From Glycocaulis sp. (GTDB taxonomy: Bacteria; Pseudomonadota; Alphaproteobacteria; Caulobacterales; Maricaulaceae), in assembly GCA_022565665.1 (NCBI GenBank), contig JAIUMI010000001.1:310001-374000 (forward strand): DNA of 64,000 nt. The letters are read 5' to 3'. The translations under genes were made by a program, and so were the position numbers. Below, piece by piece: positions 40,574-50,043 of the stretch. A model generated the notes under the pieces. That model searched no databases and was not told the origin of the DNA. It worked only from the letters and a program-made list of their open reading frames with translations. Every line of letters starts with the position of its first letter. The first letter of the stretch is position 1.

Positions 40574-41722
40574 CTACCCCTCACATACCGCCCTGCCTGC
40601 CTCCACGCTCACATACTGCACCCGCGCGCCAAAGGCGGTAAACAGGCCCTTCTCCACGCCCGTGAGCCAGGCCTGGCAGCCAATGGCGGTGATGGCATCG
40701 GCCAGCCCCTCGCGCCGGTCAGCATCAAGATGGGCGCAGGCTTCATCAAAGATCATCACCGGCGCGGTGCCCCGCTCGCGCGCCAGCGCGGAGCCTTGCG
40801 CCAGCGCCAGCCCCAGCAGTAGCGCCTTCTGCTCGCCGGTGGAGCAATCGGCCGCGACCTGATCCTTTTCCCGGTGCCGGGCCAGCAATTCGGTGCGGTG
40901 CGGACCGGACAGCGCCCGGCCTGCCGCCGCGTCCTTGCGGCGGGTGGATTTCAGCCGCTCGGCAAAGCGCGCCTCCGCCTCGGTTTCAGACTCGTCCAGA
41001 AACCCCTCCAGAAGCCCCTCCAGAGCGAGATCGGCCTTCGGGAAGGCGGAGGGCGGCCTTGCATCAATTTCGCCCTGCAGGGCGCTTAAGGCCGCCTTGC
41101 GGGCCATCGCCATCGCGGTGCCGGAAGAGGCCATCTCGGCCTCCAGCGCATCCAGCCAGGCCGGGTCCACGGCCATGCCTTCATCCATGCGGTCCAGCAG
41201 GCGCTGGCGCTCGCGCATCGCCTTCTCATAGGCGCTGGCCTGGCGGGCATGGTCAGGCTCTCCTGCCAGCACCAGCCGGTCGAAGAAGCGCATCCGGTCG
41301 CCGCGCGGGCCCGCCCAGAGCCGGTCTTCCCGCGGGGTGAGCCAGATCATCGGGAAGAGGCGCGCGAGCGCGGTCTGTGTGGCCGCTGCTCCCTCCAGCC
41401 GTGTGCGGCGGCGGGCGGGATTGTCGGGATCAGAGCCGGTGGCGAGCGTTACCGGGCCATCGGCCGTCTCCGCCTCGGCATGGACGGCCCAGACCGGCGC
41501 GCCTTCACCATCCCGGCGCTGGCGCACCGCATCGGCTCCGGCGGCGCGCAAGCCCCTGCCAGGCCCCAGAAACGATACCGCTTCAACCAGATTGGTCTTG
41601 CCCGCCCCGTTGGGACCGAACAGGCAGACGGGCCGCATATCCAGCGTGAGATCAAGGCTCGCATAATTGCGAAACCCGGTGAGTTTCAGCCGGGTGACGG
41701 CAGCGCGGCTTGCTACGGTCAT
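40574..41722 (-). CDS. recF: DNA replication and repair protein RecF
   Basis: The 382-residue SMC-like ATPase has Walker A LFGPNGAGKTNLVEAVSFLGPGRGLR near residue 33, a RecF-specific helical middle region, the signature STGEQKALLLGLALAQ, Walker B VMIFDEACAHLDADRR, and the C-terminal QAWLTGVE. It loads RecA at single-strand gaps with RecO and RecR. It follows dnaN on the same strand, with the structured repeat at 41768-41896 in between. RecF is about the usual length. Confidence 0.94.
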   Translation of the reverse strand: MTVASRAAVTRLKLTGFRNYASLDLTLDMRPVCLFGPNGAGKTNLVEAVSFLGPGRGLRAAGADAVRQRRDGEGAPVWAVHAEAETADGPVTLATGSDPDNPARRRTRLEGAAATQTALARLFPMIWLTPREDRLWAGPRGDRMRFFDRLVLAGEPDHARQASAYEKAMRERQRLLDRMDEGMAVDPAWLDALEAEMASSGTAMAMARKAALSALQGEIDARPPSAFPKADLALEGLLEGFLDESETEAEARFAERLKSTRRKDAAAGRALSGPHRTELLARHREKDQVAADCSTGEQKALLLGLALAQGSALARERGTAPVMIFDEACAHLDADRREGLADAITAIGCQAWLTGVEKGLFTAFGARVQYVSVEAGRAVCEG

Positions 41723-41767
41723 TGCGAACTACTCCACCCGGCACCGCATAACCTGTTCCTAGTTCCG

Positions 41768-41896
41768 CAGCCCATCCGGGCTGCGATGTTCCGCGCACTA
41801 GCGCGGGCGGCCGTTCGGCCTCTCGGGCCGCCTTGCGGCCCGCAAGCGCGACCGCGCGTCCGCAGCTTCTGCGAGGAGCGAAGCCCGGATGGGCTG
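41768..41896. repeat. Structured intergenic repeat, copy B, between dnaN and recF
   Basis: The 129-base element has perfect 15-base inverted arms (CAGCCCATCCGGGCT 41768-41782, AGCCCGGATGGGCTG 41882-41896). The interior is G+C-rich and self-complementary (GGCGGCC...GGGCCGCC) and contains TTCCGCGCACT and GCAAGCGCGA shared with copy A at 9317. It starts about 40 bases after the dnaN stop on the leftward strand, so it may also attenuate recF transcription. Confidence 0.65.
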
Positions 41897-41934
41897 AGCA
41901 TCACAAAAAGATGGACCCCGGCCCTTGGCCGGAC

Positions 41935-43053
41935 CTACACCCGCAGCGGCATCAGCACGTATTCAGCATCGGGATCGCCGGAATCGGTGACGCGCGTGGG
42001 CGAACCGGAATCGGCAAACTCGAACACCGCCTCATCCCCGCCGATCTGGCCTGCAACATCCAGCAGATAGCGCGCATTGAAGCCGATCACGATTTCCGGC
42101 GCGCTGTAATCGGCGTGCAATTCCTCGCTGGCCGTCCCGCTTTCCGGATTGTTCACCGCCAGCACCAGCGTGGAGTCGGCAATGGTCAGCTTGATGGAGC
42201 GTGACTTCTCCTGGCTGATCGTGGCCACCCGGTCGACGGCCTGCGCAAACGGGGCACGATCCACCTTCATGATCTTGTCATTGCCGCGCGGAATGACGCG
42301 CTCATAGTCCGGGAAGGTGCCGTCAATCAGCTTGGAAGTCAGCACGGCGGAGCCCAGTTCGAAGCGGATCTTGCCTTCGGACACCTGCACGCGGATCTCG
42401 TCATCGACATCCTCAAGCAGGCGGCGCAGCTCGTGGATGGGTTTGCGCGGCACGATGACAGCCGGCATGGATTCCGCCCCTGCGGGCAGATCGGCTTCGG
42501 CCAGCGCCAGACGATGGCCGTCGGTTGCCACGGCGCGCAGCGTCTTGCGGCCATCGCGCTCTGCAGCGTGCAGATGGATGCCGTTGAGATAATAGCGCGT
42601 CTCCTCGGTGGAGATCGCAAAACGCGTCTTGTCGATCAGGCGGGCGAGTGCCGCGCCCGGCAGGGAGAAGCCGGTGGCAAGGTCCTCGGTCGGCATGACC
42701 GGAAAGTCGCCAGCGGGCAGCGCAGGCAGGTTGAAGCGCGAACGCCCGGCCGAGAGCTGAAGGCGCGGATCATCGCCCGCCATCTGCAGCGTCACATCGG
42801 CGCCTTCGGGCAGCTTGCGCGCGATTTCATAGAGCGTGTGGGCAGGCGCTGTGACGACACCGGAGCGCTCCACATGGGCGGGCGCTTCTTCCACGATCTC
42901 GGTATCAAGATCGGTCGCTGTGAGGCGCATGTGCTGACCGTTGGCATTGATCAGCACATTGGACAGGATCGGTATGGTGTTGCGCCGCTCGACAACCGCC
43001 TGGACGTGACCGAGAGCCTTCAAGAGGGCCGCGCGCTCTATGGTGAGCTTCAT
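41935..43053 (-). CDS. dnaN: DNA polymerase III beta subunit (sliding clamp)
   Basis: The 372-residue protein has the beta-clamp layout of three similar domains: the MKLTIERAALLKALGHVQAVVERRNTIPILSNVLI start, LPAGDFPVMP and VVIVPRKPIHELRRLL in the second domain, DGTFPDYERVIPR, and the C-terminal GDEAVFEFADSGSPTRVTD...YVLMPLRV tail. The clamp tethers replicative polymerase to DNA. It follows dnaA on the same strand, separated by a terminator and a promoter region that contains two GANTC sites, so it is likely transcribed separately from dnaA. Confidence 0.97.
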   Translation of the reverse strand: MKLTIERAALLKALGHVQAVVERRNTIPILSNVLINANGQHMRLTATDLDTEIVEEAPAHVERSGVVTAPAHTLYEIARKLPEGADVTLQMAGDDPRLQLSAGRSRFNLPALPAGDFPVMPTEDLATGFSLPGAALARLIDKTRFAISTEETRYYLNGIHLHAAERDGRKTLRAVATDGHRLALAEADLPAGAESMPAVIVPRKPIHELRRLLEDVDDEIRVQVSEGKIRFELGSAVLTSKLIDGTFPDYERVIPRGNDKIMKVDRAPFAQAVDRVATISQEKSRSIKLTIADSTLVLAVNNPESGTASEELHADYSAPEIVIGFNARYLLDVAGQIGGDEAVFEFADSGSPTRVTDSGDPDAEYVLMPLRV

Positions 43054-43113
43054 CGCCTGAACCTTCTGACCTTTTTAAGGAGACGGATATCCGTGAACCG
43101 GGCCGCCACCGGG

Positions 43114-43130
43114 GAATCGCTTGTTGAATC
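43114..43130. promoter_or_regulatory. Pair of GANTC methylation sites in the dnaN promoter region
   Basis: GAATC occurs at 43114-43118 and again at 43126-43130, 61 bases upstream of the dnaN start. GANTC is the CcrM adenine methylation target in Caulobacterales and many other alphaproteobacteria and is often found in cell-cycle-controlled promoters. Confidence 0.5.
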
Positions 43131-43147
43131 GGTTAAACACCATAGAC

Positions 43148-43185
43148 CAAAAGAAACGGCCGCAAGAAGGGGTGTCTTGCGGCCG
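43148..43185 (-). terminator. Intrinsic terminator of dnaA
   Basis: A perfect 11-bp stem, CGGCCGCAAGA (43157-43167) with TCTTGCGGCCG (43175-43185), has a 7-nt loop. Read leftward it is followed by TTTCTTTT. It lies 23 bases after the dnaA stop. Confidence 0.85.
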
Positions 43186-43207
43186 CGGGGGGCGAGGTGG
43201 AGCGCGC

Positions 43208-44680
43208 CTATCCGCGCAACCGCTTCCTTATGGCGTCGATGTCCTCGGCGAGTACCGGATCGGCGCCCATCTGGCCGGTGATCTTGGCCACCGCATGGAT
43301 GACCGTGGAGTGGTCGCGCCCGCCAAAGCGCCTGCCGATATCGGGCAGTGAACGCGTGGTCATGGTCTTGGCCAGATACATCGCGATATGGCGGGGGCGC
43401 ACGACCGACTGGGTACGGCGTTTTGAATTGATATCGGCAGGTGTGATCGAGAAATAAGCCGCGACCGCCTTCTGAATCTCGTCCACCGTCACGCGCTTCT
43501 CGGCCCGTATGGGCAGCTCACCCAGCACGTCTTCCACCGCTTCCAGGGTCACCGGACGCTCCATATAGGCGGTACGTACGATGACATTGTTCAGGACGCC
43601 TTCCAGCTCGCGCGCCGAGCTGGTCACGCGCGCGGCAAGAAAGTCACGCACCTGTTCGGGCACTTCCAGATTGGGGCAGTGAGAGCGGGCCTGCGCCACC
43701 TTGCAGTCCACGATCTTGCGGCGCAGATCGAGATCCGGCCCTTGCAGCGGACAGGCAAACCCGCCGCGCAGGAGCGAGCGCAGCCGCTCATCACCGACAC
43801 CCAGCTCCGATGGTGCACAGTGCGAGGCCAGCACGACCTGCCGGTTCTCCGCGATCAACGCGGCGATCGTGTGCAGGAACTCGTCCTCGGTGCGCGGCTT
43901 GCCGGCGATGAAGTGCACATCGTCGATCAGCAGAACATCGCAAGCCCGGACCTGATCCTTGAAAGGCTGCACATCACGGGCCCGCAGCGCGGACTGGAAG
44001 CCGTTCAGGAACTCTTCGGCCGTCAGGTAGAGCGCCTTGCGGCCGGACTCGCCCAGACTCACCGCATGGGCAATCGCCATCAGAAGGTGCGTTTTGCCCA
44101 CGCCGTAATCGCCGTGGAAGAAGGCAGGATTGAAGGGCGGCATGGCCGAGGCCGAAATAGCCTTCGCCGCAGTCACCGCCATCGCATTGGCCGAGCCCAC
44201 CATGAAGGTGTTGAAGGTGAAACGTCCGTCACCATGCGCACCGCCTGAAACGCCGCCAAGCGGCAGGCTGGACGCGGACTGCGCAAGTTCTGAGACCGCA
44301 GGCGCTTCAGGGCGCAAAGCGCGGCTTGCTGGCGCCGCGGCCATTTGCGGCTGGCTGCGCACCGCCAACGCGCCTTCGCAGCAGATCACGATATCGCGCG
44401 GGCCGGTGTCGAAAGCCGCCCAGAGCGCTCTCAGGCGCGCGCCAAGATTATCCTCGACCCAGGCGCGCCCGAAATCGTTCGAGCAGATAATGCGCACCGA
44501 CCCGGCCGCCGCATCCTCCGCGACCCGCAGACGCGCGATCTCGGACACGTATATGACGTCCCCGTATTCCTGACGCAGCCGGGCGCGTACATCGCGCCAG
44601 ACATCGCTGACCGACGGTGTTCCCTGCATGGCTGTCCGCTGCTCTGTTCTGGCGTTAGAAACTGAAGTGTTCAGCCCCAT
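43208..44680 (-). CDS. dnaA: Chromosomal replication initiator protein DnaA
   Basis: The 490-residue AAA+ protein has a short N-terminal domain I, a low-complexity linker (residues about 110-160), Walker A HGDYGVGKTHLLMAIAHA, Walker B DVLLIDDVHFIAGK, sensor regions, and the C-terminal DnaA-box-binding signature RPRHIAMYLAKTMTTRSLPDIGRRFGGRDHSTVIHAV. It opens the origin and is also a transcription factor. The ATG at 44680 (GGGGACC upstream) is preferred; an internal ATG at 44629 is possible. Four GANTC sites lie in its upstream region. It follows rpsT on the same strand. Confidence 0.97.
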   Translation of the reverse strand: MGLNTSVSNARTEQRTAMQGTPSVSDVWRDVRARLRQEYGDVIYVSEIARLRVAEDAAAGSVRIICSNDFGRAWVEDNLGARLRALWAAFDTGPRDIVICCEGALAVRSQPQMAAAPASRALRPEAPAVSELAQSASSLPLGGVSGGAHGDGRFTFNTFMVGSANAMAVTAAKAISASAMPPFNPAFFHGDYGVGKTHLLMAIAHAVSLGESGRKALYLTAEEFLNGFQSALRARDVQPFKDQVRACDVLLIDDVHFIAGKPRTEDEFLHTIAALIAENRQVVLASHCAPSELGVGDERLRSLLRGGFACPLQGPDLDLRRKIVDCKVAQARSHCPNLEVPEQVRDFLAARVTSSARELEGVLNNVIVRTAYMERPVTLEAVEDVLGELPIRAEKRVTVDEIQKAVAAYFSITPADINSKRRTQSVVRPRHIAMYLAKTMTTRSLPDIGRRFGGRDHSTVIHAVAKITGQMGADPVLAEDIDAIRKRLRG

Positions 44681-45090
44681 AGGTCCCCAACCTCAACTCA
44701 TGACGCGCTGCGGGTGGATCCGCAGTCAACCCTTTGATTTAAGACAAGACTTCTCCGTCGTCGGTCGAGGGTATTCCTCGCCTCCGCGCCCCGCTCTTGG
44801 TCCGTATGGAGATCAGTCAAGTCGGTCAGCACAGGTTAGCCAGAGCCGTCCGGGAATCAACTCCATTAACCCTGTTTTCCGAGCGATTCTGACCTTGACA
44901 ATGAGATTCCCCTGACCCTGCCAAGCTTTGCGGCCTGTAAAAAATTTCAGTGTGATTCTTTCGTTCCGCAGGTGTTCACCAAGACCCGGTCCGGACGGGT
45001 GACAGCGCTGTCATGTCACAGATTATTGATGTGCCGCATCGCCTTGCCTGCAAGGCGATCTCACGGATGTGAACGATGAGCTCCAGACGC
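44681..45090. other. dnaA upstream region
   Basis: This 410-base non-coding stretch lies between dnaA and the rpsT terminator. It contains the GANTC cluster at 44854-44958 and an A+T-rich run around 44935-44960. TTGACT hexamers on the leftward strand could serve as -35 elements. No perfect DnaA box (TTATCCACA) was found, so I would not call it the origin. No small protein gene is supported. Confidence 0.5.
44854..44958. promoter_or_regulatory. Cluster of four GANTC sites upstream of dnaA
   Basis: GANTC occurs at 44854, 44885, 44905 and 44954, four sites in 105 bases. At this base composition about one per 300 bases would be expected. CcrM methylation at GANTC controls dnaA transcription in Caulobacter crescentus, so a similar control is plausible here. 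Confidence 0.55.
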
Positions 45091-45122
45091 AAAAACGCGC
45101 TCGCAGCAGAACTGCAAGCGCG
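45091..45122 (-). terminator. Intrinsic terminator of rpsT
   Basis: The 11-bp stem has one G-T pair (45096-45106 with 45112-45122, CGCGCTCGCAG/CTGCAAGCGCG) and a 5-nt loop. Read leftward it runs into TTTTT. It lies 33 bases after the rpsT stop. Confidence 0.88.
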
Positions 45123-45155
45123 CTCGTAACTAGTCCGGATAAGGACGGGTTTTTA

Positions 45156-45422
45156 CTAAGCTGTCATCGATTTGACGCGGGCAGAAAGCCGGGAGACTTT
45201 CCGTGCGCCGGTATTCTTGTGGATGACGCCCTTTGACACGGCGGTCATCACCTCGGACTCAGCCGCGCGAAGGGCGTTGCGCGCCTCGTCCGCATTGCCA
45301 GCGGCAATCGCCAGCTCCACCTTCTTCACAAAGGTGCGCATGCGCGAGCGGCGGGTTTTGTTGATGGCGGTGCGGCGCGCAATCTTGCGCACCATTTTCT
45401 TCGCCGAACTCGTATTCGCCAT
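45156..45422 (-). CDS. rpsT: 30S ribosomal protein S20
   Basis: The 88-residue basic protein begins [18 protein letters not shown] and continues [16 protein letters not shown], the canonical S20 start and first helix. Later come [26 protein letters not shown]. The whole chain is helical. It binds 16S rRNA in the small subunit body. GGGAG lies 5 bases before this ATG; a start four codons earlier is also open but not family-like. In many alphaproteobacteria rpsT lies next to dnaA, as here. Confidence 0.96.
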   Translation of the reverse strand: MANTSSAKKMVRKIARRTAINKTRRSRMRTFVKKVELAIAAGNADEARNALRAAESEVMTAVSKGVIHKNTGARKVSRLSARVKSMTA

Positions 45423-45564
45423 GGAAGCTCCCAAAGGCCGTGTCAGTCGTTCAAATCCGTTGGTTCATCTTCGCGCCACCAGCCTGTCAGGGCAAGCGTC
45501 AAGCGAAGCGAGGCGCGGGCTATACCTGTGCAGGTGCGGCGCGTCAACTGCGCCGCGTGTTAAT

Positions 45565-46341
45565 TCAGCGATGGCGGAAGTGTGCGGCACGCTTGTTGGC
45601 AAAGGCGGCCATGCCTTCCTTCTGGTCCTCAGTGGCAAACTGGGACTGGAAGACGCGCCGTTCAAAGCGTACGCCTTCGGCCAGCCCCATTTCGAACGCC
45701 ATGTTCACCGCCTCTTTCGTCATCATGGCGATCGGCAGGGACTTCGCGGCAATCGCCTCGGCCGCCTCCATGGCGGTGTCGAGCAGATCATCGCCCGGCA
45801 CAATGCGAGAGACGAGGCCTGCGCGCTCGGCTTCCTCGGCATTCATCATGCGCCCTGTCAGGCACAGATCCATGGCCTTGGCCTTGCCGACCGCACGCGG
45901 CAGGCGCTGGGTGCCACCCGCGCCCGGCATCACGCCGAGATTGATCTCGGGCTGGCCAAACTTGGCGTTCTCCGCCGCGATAATGAAATCGCACATCATC
46001 GCGATCTCGCACCCGCCGCCCAGCGCATAACCAGCTACAGCCGCGATGATCGGCTTGCGAAAGCGCGCTACCGACTCCCAGCTTTGGGCGAAGGGGTCAT
46101 GCATGTAGAGCGAGACAAAATCGCGATCCTGCAATTCCTTGATGTCCGCGCCGGCCGCAAACGCCTTGGCCGAACCGGTCAGCACCACACAGCCAATACC
46201 TTCGTCCGCCTCGAACCCGGCCAGAGCATCAGCCAGTTCGGCCGTCAGCTCGTCACACAGCGCGTTGAGTGCGGACGGGCGATCGAACGTGATCACGCCG
46301 ACACGGCCCTCGGTCTTGGTCTGGATTGTCTTGTAGGCCAT
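45565..46341 (-). CDS. Enoyl-CoA hydratase
   Basis: The 258-residue crotonase has the oxyanion motifs [12 protein letters not shown] near residue 62 and [17 protein letters not shown] near 105. Both catalytic glutamates are visible in the expected context ([11 protein letters not shown] and [25 protein letters not shown]). It performs classical trans-2-enoyl-CoA hydration in beta-oxidation. AGGAGG lies about 6 bases before this ATG; a longer open frame upstream is not family-like. An enoyl-CoA hydratase in this position between rpsT and mutM is a recurring alphaproteobacterial arrangement. Confidence 0.93.
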   Translation of the reverse strand: MAYKTIQTKTEGRVGVITFDRPSALNALCDELTAELADALAGFEADEGIGCVVLTGSAKAFAAGADIKELQDRDFVSLYMHDPFAQSWESVARFRKPIIAAVAGYALGGGCEIAMMCDFIIAAENAKFGQPEINLGVMPGAGGTQRLPRAVGKAKAMDLCLTGRMMNAEEAERAGLVSRIVPGDDLLDTAMEAAEAIAAKSLPIAMMTKEAVNMAFEMGLAEGVRFERRVFQSQFATEDQKEGMAAFANKRAAHFRHR

Positions 46342-46414
46342 CTGGGCCCTCCTGCTGCATGGCACCGTCATGACGGCACCGCGACACCTTCTTGCGGCGG
46401 CCTCCATACAGGAA

Positions 46415-46446
46415 GCCCGCCCCGGGGTCGACACCCCGAAGCGGGC
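46415..46446 (-). terminator. Hairpin after the TraB/GumN gene
   Basis: A nested stem pairs GCCCGC (46415-46420) with GCGGGC (46441-46446), enclosing CGGGGT-CGAC-ACCCCG. It lies 24 bases after the TraB/GumN stop on the leftward strand. The T-content downstream is low, so termination strength is uncertain. Confidence 0.5.
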
Positions 46447-46469
46447 CTGTTGGCAGTTTGCGGTGAAGG

Positions 46470-47390
46470 CTAGTGGCGGGTAACCGTCAGACCTTCAGCC
46501 TCCAGAAGGGCTATCACACCCTCCTCGCCCGGCATGTGACCGGCGCCCACCGCGACGAAGTGGGTGCCGCCTTCATTGAGGATTTCAAGGATTTGCGGGA
46601 TCCAGGCGCGGTTACGGTCAACCATGATGGCCATGTAGATTTCCTCATTGGCATCACGCATGGCGTCATTGACCTGCGCATCGAGCGCCGCCATGTCACC
46701 CGTTGCCCAGGCAGTCACCATGGCATCCATCTCGCTCTCCAGCTCGGAGATTTCAGCCAGCGACAGGCTCAGCCATTCCACCTGCGTTTCCAGCGACAGA
46801 TCGGCAAAGACGCGCATCTGGCTTTCCACCGTCTCGAAATAGCCAAAGCCCTTGCCCGCCGCATCGGCTTCGCCTTTCAGCACCGCTTCAACACCCGCGG
46901 TGGGGTCAAAGCCCAGCATCTGCAGCTGGGTCGTGGCCAGCAACAGGCCGGCCAGCCAGGGCTGGAGCGGCTCCAGATTGGCCGCCGGAATACCCATCCC
47001 GCCAGCGACTTCCGCCAGGGCAGCCTGTGTCTCGGCATCAAGCAGTGAGGACAGGGTGACGCCCGGCGCGTTTACACCGATCTGCGGGATGAGCGCCTGC
47101 ACCTCGGCCTGCGCTTCGGGGCTTAGCACATCCGCCTCGAACCAGACACGGTCGGAGCTGGCGAACGCCGCGTTCACTGCATCGCTGCGCCAGTCCAGAC
47201 CGGCGGGCAGGAGGTGGAAGGTGCCGAACAGATGGACCGTGGCATTGTCATGCTCGATGGTCCACAGGGCCGGCGAGGCCTCGGTATGGGCATAATCCTG
47301 CGCAAAGCTGCGCTCCAGGGAGGAGAGACCCACCCCGGCTAGGAAGCCCACTGCCGCCAGAGCGGCTGTTCTCATGATCTTTTTCAGCAT
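46470..47390 (-). CDS. TraB/GumN family protein, secreted
   Basis: The 306-residue protein starts with a membrane or signal segment ([24 protein letters not shown]). The family core follows: [16 protein letters not shown] near residue 53 (the GTxH motif) and [19 protein letters not shown] at the C-terminus (the GxxH motif), separated by a helical middle. The TraB/GumN group is related to putative metalloproteases of the Tiki fold, and the GxH motifs are its likely metal ligands. The function here is unknown. The upstream region holds an A+T-rich inverted repeat. Confidence 0.85.
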   Translation of the reverse strand: MLKKIMRTAALAAVGFLAGVGLSSLERSFAQDYAHTEASPALWTIEHDNATVHLFGTFHLLPAGLDWRSDAVNAAFASSDRVWFEADVLSPEAQAEVQALIPQIGVNAPGVTLSSLLDAETQAALAEVAGGMGIPAANLEPLQPWLAGLLLATTQLQMLGFDPTAGVEAVLKGEADAAGKGFGYFETVESQMRVFADLSLETQVEWLSLSLAEISELESEMDAMVTAWATGDMAALDAQVNDAMRDANEEIYMAIMVDRNRAWIPQILEILNEGGTHFVAVGAGHMPGEEGVIALLEAEGLTVTRH

Positions 47391-47469
47391 GGGTTTGACC
47401 TTTTGACCTGATGGACGGCCGCTCCCAATGAACGGCCTTTGCGAACCTGATATCGCATCAATTGTTGTA

Positions 47470-47492
47470 TGTCTATAACATTTGTTATGACA
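47470..47492. promoter_or_regulatory. A+T-rich inverted repeat in the TraB/GumN promoter
   Basis: TGTCTATAAC-ATTT-GTTATGACA is a near-perfect inverted repeat (one extra base in the left arm). It lies 80 bases upstream of the TraB/GumN start in a locally A+T-rich stretch. It may be an operator; the regulator is unknown. Confidence 0.35.
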
Positions 47493-47513
47493 TATTTGTA
47501 ATGCGACGCCTCT

Positions 47514-48386
47514 TTATCGCTGGCAGCGCGGGCAGAAGAAGGTGGATCGTCCCTGCTGGACCAACCGCTCGATCCGGGCCGGACACGTGCCTTCTGCCTC
47601 ACACCGCCCCGGCTCGCCTTCGCGGCCATAGACATCGAAGCGGTGCTGGAAATAGCCCAGCGCCCCATCGGGGCCAGCATAGTCGCGCAAGGTGGAGCCG
47701 CCTGCCGCTATCGCCTCGGCGATGACGGCGCGTACAGATCCGGCGAGTGCCTCGGCGCGCGCGCCTGCAATTGTGCCGGCCTTGCGGCGCGGGCTGACCC
47801 GCGCCCGCCACAGCGCCTCGCATACATAGATGTTCCCCAGCCCCGCCACGATGCGCTGATCGAGCAGCGCAGTCTTCACCGGGCCGCGACGGCCTTTGAG
47901 CGCTTCAGCCAGATACGGCCCGGAGAACTGGTTGGAGTCCGGCTCCGGCCCCAGGAGGGACAGATATTTCTGCGTGGGCTCAACGGCCGTTTCAAACAGA
48001 TCCATAAAGCCGAAGCGGCGCGGATCGTTATAGGTGACAACCACCCCGCCCTCTAGCTCCAGCACGACATGGTTGTGGGCCGGATTGGCAGGCGCGGCAT
48101 AGACGAAATCGCCCGGCTGGCGGCTGATATCCTCTGCCGTGATGGAGAAGCGTCCCGACATGCCCAGATGCATGAGCAGGGTCTCGCCAGAGCCGAGCCG
48201 CGCCAGCAGGTATTTCGCCCGCCGGTCGACACGCTCCACCCGTGTGCCGGTCAGGCGCTCTGCAAAGCGGTCTGGAAACGCAAAGCGCAGATCGGGCCGG
48301 TTGGCCCGCGCGGAGAGAATGCGCCGCCCTTCCATCGCAGGCACAAGGCCGCGCCGCACGGTCTCCACTTCTGGCAATTCAGGCAT
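47514..48386 (-). CDS. mutM: Formamidopyrimidine-DNA glycosylase
   Basis: The 290-residue enzyme begins [14 protein letters not shown], where the N-terminal Pro (after Met removal) is the Schiff-base nucleophile and Glu3 is catalytic. The Lys in the LLARL beta-turn region, [10 protein letters not shown], the helix-two-turn-helix [20 protein letters not shown], and the C-terminal zinc finger (Cys-Glu-Ala-Glu-Gly-Thr-Cys ... [12 protein letters not shown]) are all present. It excises 8-oxoguanine and FapyG. I chose the ATG at 48386, since mature Pro1 is essential. It is divergent from the YbaY-like lipoprotein gene. Confidence 0.96.
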   Translation of the reverse strand: MPELPEVETVRRGLVPAMEGRRILSARANRPDLRFAFPDRFAERLTGTRVERVDRRAKYLLARLGSGETLLMHLGMSGRFSITAEDISRQPGDFVYAAPANPAHNHVVLELEGGVVVTYNDPRRFGFMDLFETAVEPTQKYLSLLGPEPDSNQFSGPYLAEALKGRRGPVKTALLDQRIVAGLGNIYVCEALWRARVSPRRKAGTIAGARAEALAGSVRAVIAEAIAAGGSTLRDYAGPDGALGYFQHRFDVYGREGEPGRCEAEGTCPARIERLVQQGRSTFFCPRCQR

Positions 48387-48472
48387 GACGCGCTCCTTTG
48401 TGCCAGATGAACTTAGAACGCGCCGCGCCTGCATGCTAAGAGCGGTGTTCAGCGCCTGACCGGGAGATATCG

Positions 48473-49150
48473 ATGCGTACCGCGCCTGTCCTTGCCCTGC
48501 TCGCCCTTCTGCTGGCGGGCTGCAGCCCTTTTGACGAAACCGCAGAGCGTACGCTGACCGCCACCTTGAGCGTCGGTGAGCCGGTCAGCCTGCCCGATGA
48601 CACGCTCGCCGTGGTGGAACTGAGGGCGCTTGCCGAAGATGGCCCGGTCGCCGCCAAAGCCAGCGTGGCGCTGGAAGACGCCTCCCTGCCGCTGGAGGTT
48701 TCGCTGAGCGTCGATCCGGCCCATCTCGACACGCAGTACCGCTATGGCGTGCGCGCAGCGCTGATCATCGAGGATGAGCTGCGCTGGCTCTCCGAGTTGC
48801 AGCCCGTCAATGTACGCCGGGCGCACATCGAGGCAGGCGAAATACGCCTGGACCCCTTCGATCCGGCTTTGCTGGAGGGTCTTGTAGACGGTAACGGCGT
48901 GCAGATGGAGGCCGAAGAGGCCTATTTCCTGTGCGGCGATGGCCTCATCATTGTCGAGCGCGATGCCGATGGCGCCGTCCTGCACATCGAGGAAAGCGAA
49001 TATGCGCTGAGCCCTGCCCGGGCGGGCGAGGAGCCCGGCCTCATCATCCATGAAAGCGAGGACGGCAATGCCCGCTTTGAGGATGCCGGGGCGACGGCGC
49101 GCTATCTCATTGAGGGCGAGGCAGGCCCCGATTGCGTGCGGCTGATGTAG
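48473..49150 (+). CDS. YbaY/YscW-like lipoprotein
   Basis: The 225-residue protein starts with a lipoprotein signal (lipobox LAGC, Cys17). The next 110 residues have the YbaY/YscW pattern: [42 protein letters not shown] and [12 protein letters not shown], a beta-sandwich domain found in type III secretion pilotins and in YbaY. The remaining 90 residues are acidic and contain two cysteines; I do not recognise that part. It is probably an outer-membrane lipoprotein. It is followed by ubiE after 61 bases. Confidence 0.78.
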   Translation: MRTAPVLALLALLLAGCSPFDETAERTLTATLSVGEPVSLPDDTLAVVELRALAEDGPVAAKASVALEDASLPLEVSLSVDPAHLDTQYRYGVRAALIIEDELRWLSELQPVNVRRAHIEAGEIRLDPFDPALLEGLVDGNGVQMEAEEAYFLCGDGLIIVERDADGAVLHIEESEYALSPARAGEEPGLIIHESEDGNARFEDAGATARYLIEGEAGPDCVRLM

Positions 49151-49211
49151 CGCGCACCTGCGGCGTTCACGCCACTGGCGCTGGCGCGCATCCTCCCATA
49201 GTTTCACGCCC

Positions 49212-49973
49212 ATGACACAGACAGGACATAGCGGCGAGACCGCGTCTTTCGGCTTTCGCGAGGTGCCTCGCGGGGAGAAGCAATCGCTGGTTCGCGGCGT
49301 GTTCGACCGCTCCGCGCGGCGCTATGACCTCATGAATGACCTCATGAGCCTTGGCATTCACCGGGTCTGGAAGGACATAACCATCACGCGGGCAAGGCCG
49401 AGGCCTGGCGAACATCTCATTGACGTGGCAGGCGGCACCGGCGATCTGGCCCGCGCCTTCATTGCCCGGGCTGGCGAAAAGCCCGGACCGGCCGCGACGG
49501 CCATCGTGGCCGACATCAACGAGGAAATGCTGCGTGCTGGCATCAAGCGCGGCAGCGCGGAAGGCATTGAATGGGCCGTGGCCAATGCCGAATGCCTGCC
49601 CTTTGCGCAAGAGAGCGCAGACTGCGTGATGATCGGGTTCGGCATCCGCAATGTGACTGACCGCATGCAGGCCTTGCGCGAGATGCACCGCGTGCTGAAG
49701 CCCGGCGGGCGTTTCCTGTGCCTTGAATTTTCCCGGCCCGTCACCCGCGCGGTCTCGCGCGCTTATGATCTGTGGTCGTTCAGGGCGATCCCGGAGCTTG
49801 GCGCCCTCGTTGCCAAGGACCGGGACAGCTATCAATACCTCGTGGAATCCATCCGCCGCTTCCCCCATCAGGAGGCGTTTGCCGCCGAAATGCGCGAGGC
49901 CGGCTTTGCCAATGTGAAGGTGACGAACCTGTCTGGCGGCATTGCGGCCCTGCACACGGGCTGGAAGGTGTGA
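49212..49973 (+). CDS. ubiE: Ubiquinone/menaquinone biosynthesis C-methyltransferase
   Basis: The 253-residue class I methyltransferase has the UbiE signature [28 protein letters not shown] near residue 25, then SAM-binding [14 protein letters not shown] and [10 protein letters not shown], and the C-terminal [35 protein letters not shown]. It carries out a C-methylation of the ubiquinone ring. With ubiB directly downstream it forms a ubiquinone unit, an arrangement common near mutM and dnaA in this class. Confidence 0.95.
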   Translation: MTQTGHSGETASFGFREVPRGEKQSLVRGVFDRSARRYDLMNDLMSLGIHRVWKDITITRARPRPGEHLIDVAGGTGDLARAFIARAGEKPGPAATAIVADINEEMLRAGIKRGSAEGIEWAVANAECLPFAQESADCVMIGFGIRNVTDRMQALREMHRVLKPGGRFLCLEFSRPVTRAVSRAYDLWSFRAIPELGALVAKDRDSYQYLVESIRRFPHQEAFAAEMREAGFANVKVTNLSGGIAALHTGWKV

Positions 49974-50043
49974 CCCGCAGACATTGCGCCGCACATGAGG
50001 GTACTCGCCAACTCAGGTTTGGCACCCTAAACCTCCCCGTCTG

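Noticed and set aside
44681-45155. Replication origin between dnaA and rpsT
   Set aside because: No perfect DnaA boxes were found here. The nearest match (TCATCCACA on the reverse strand, 45219-45227) is inside rpsT, and in related bacteria the origin may lie elsewhere.
47391-47513. LexA (SOS) box near mutM
   Set aside because: GAAC...GAAC is present, but with a 9-base spacer where the alphaproteobacterial site has 7, and mutM itself starts at the far side.
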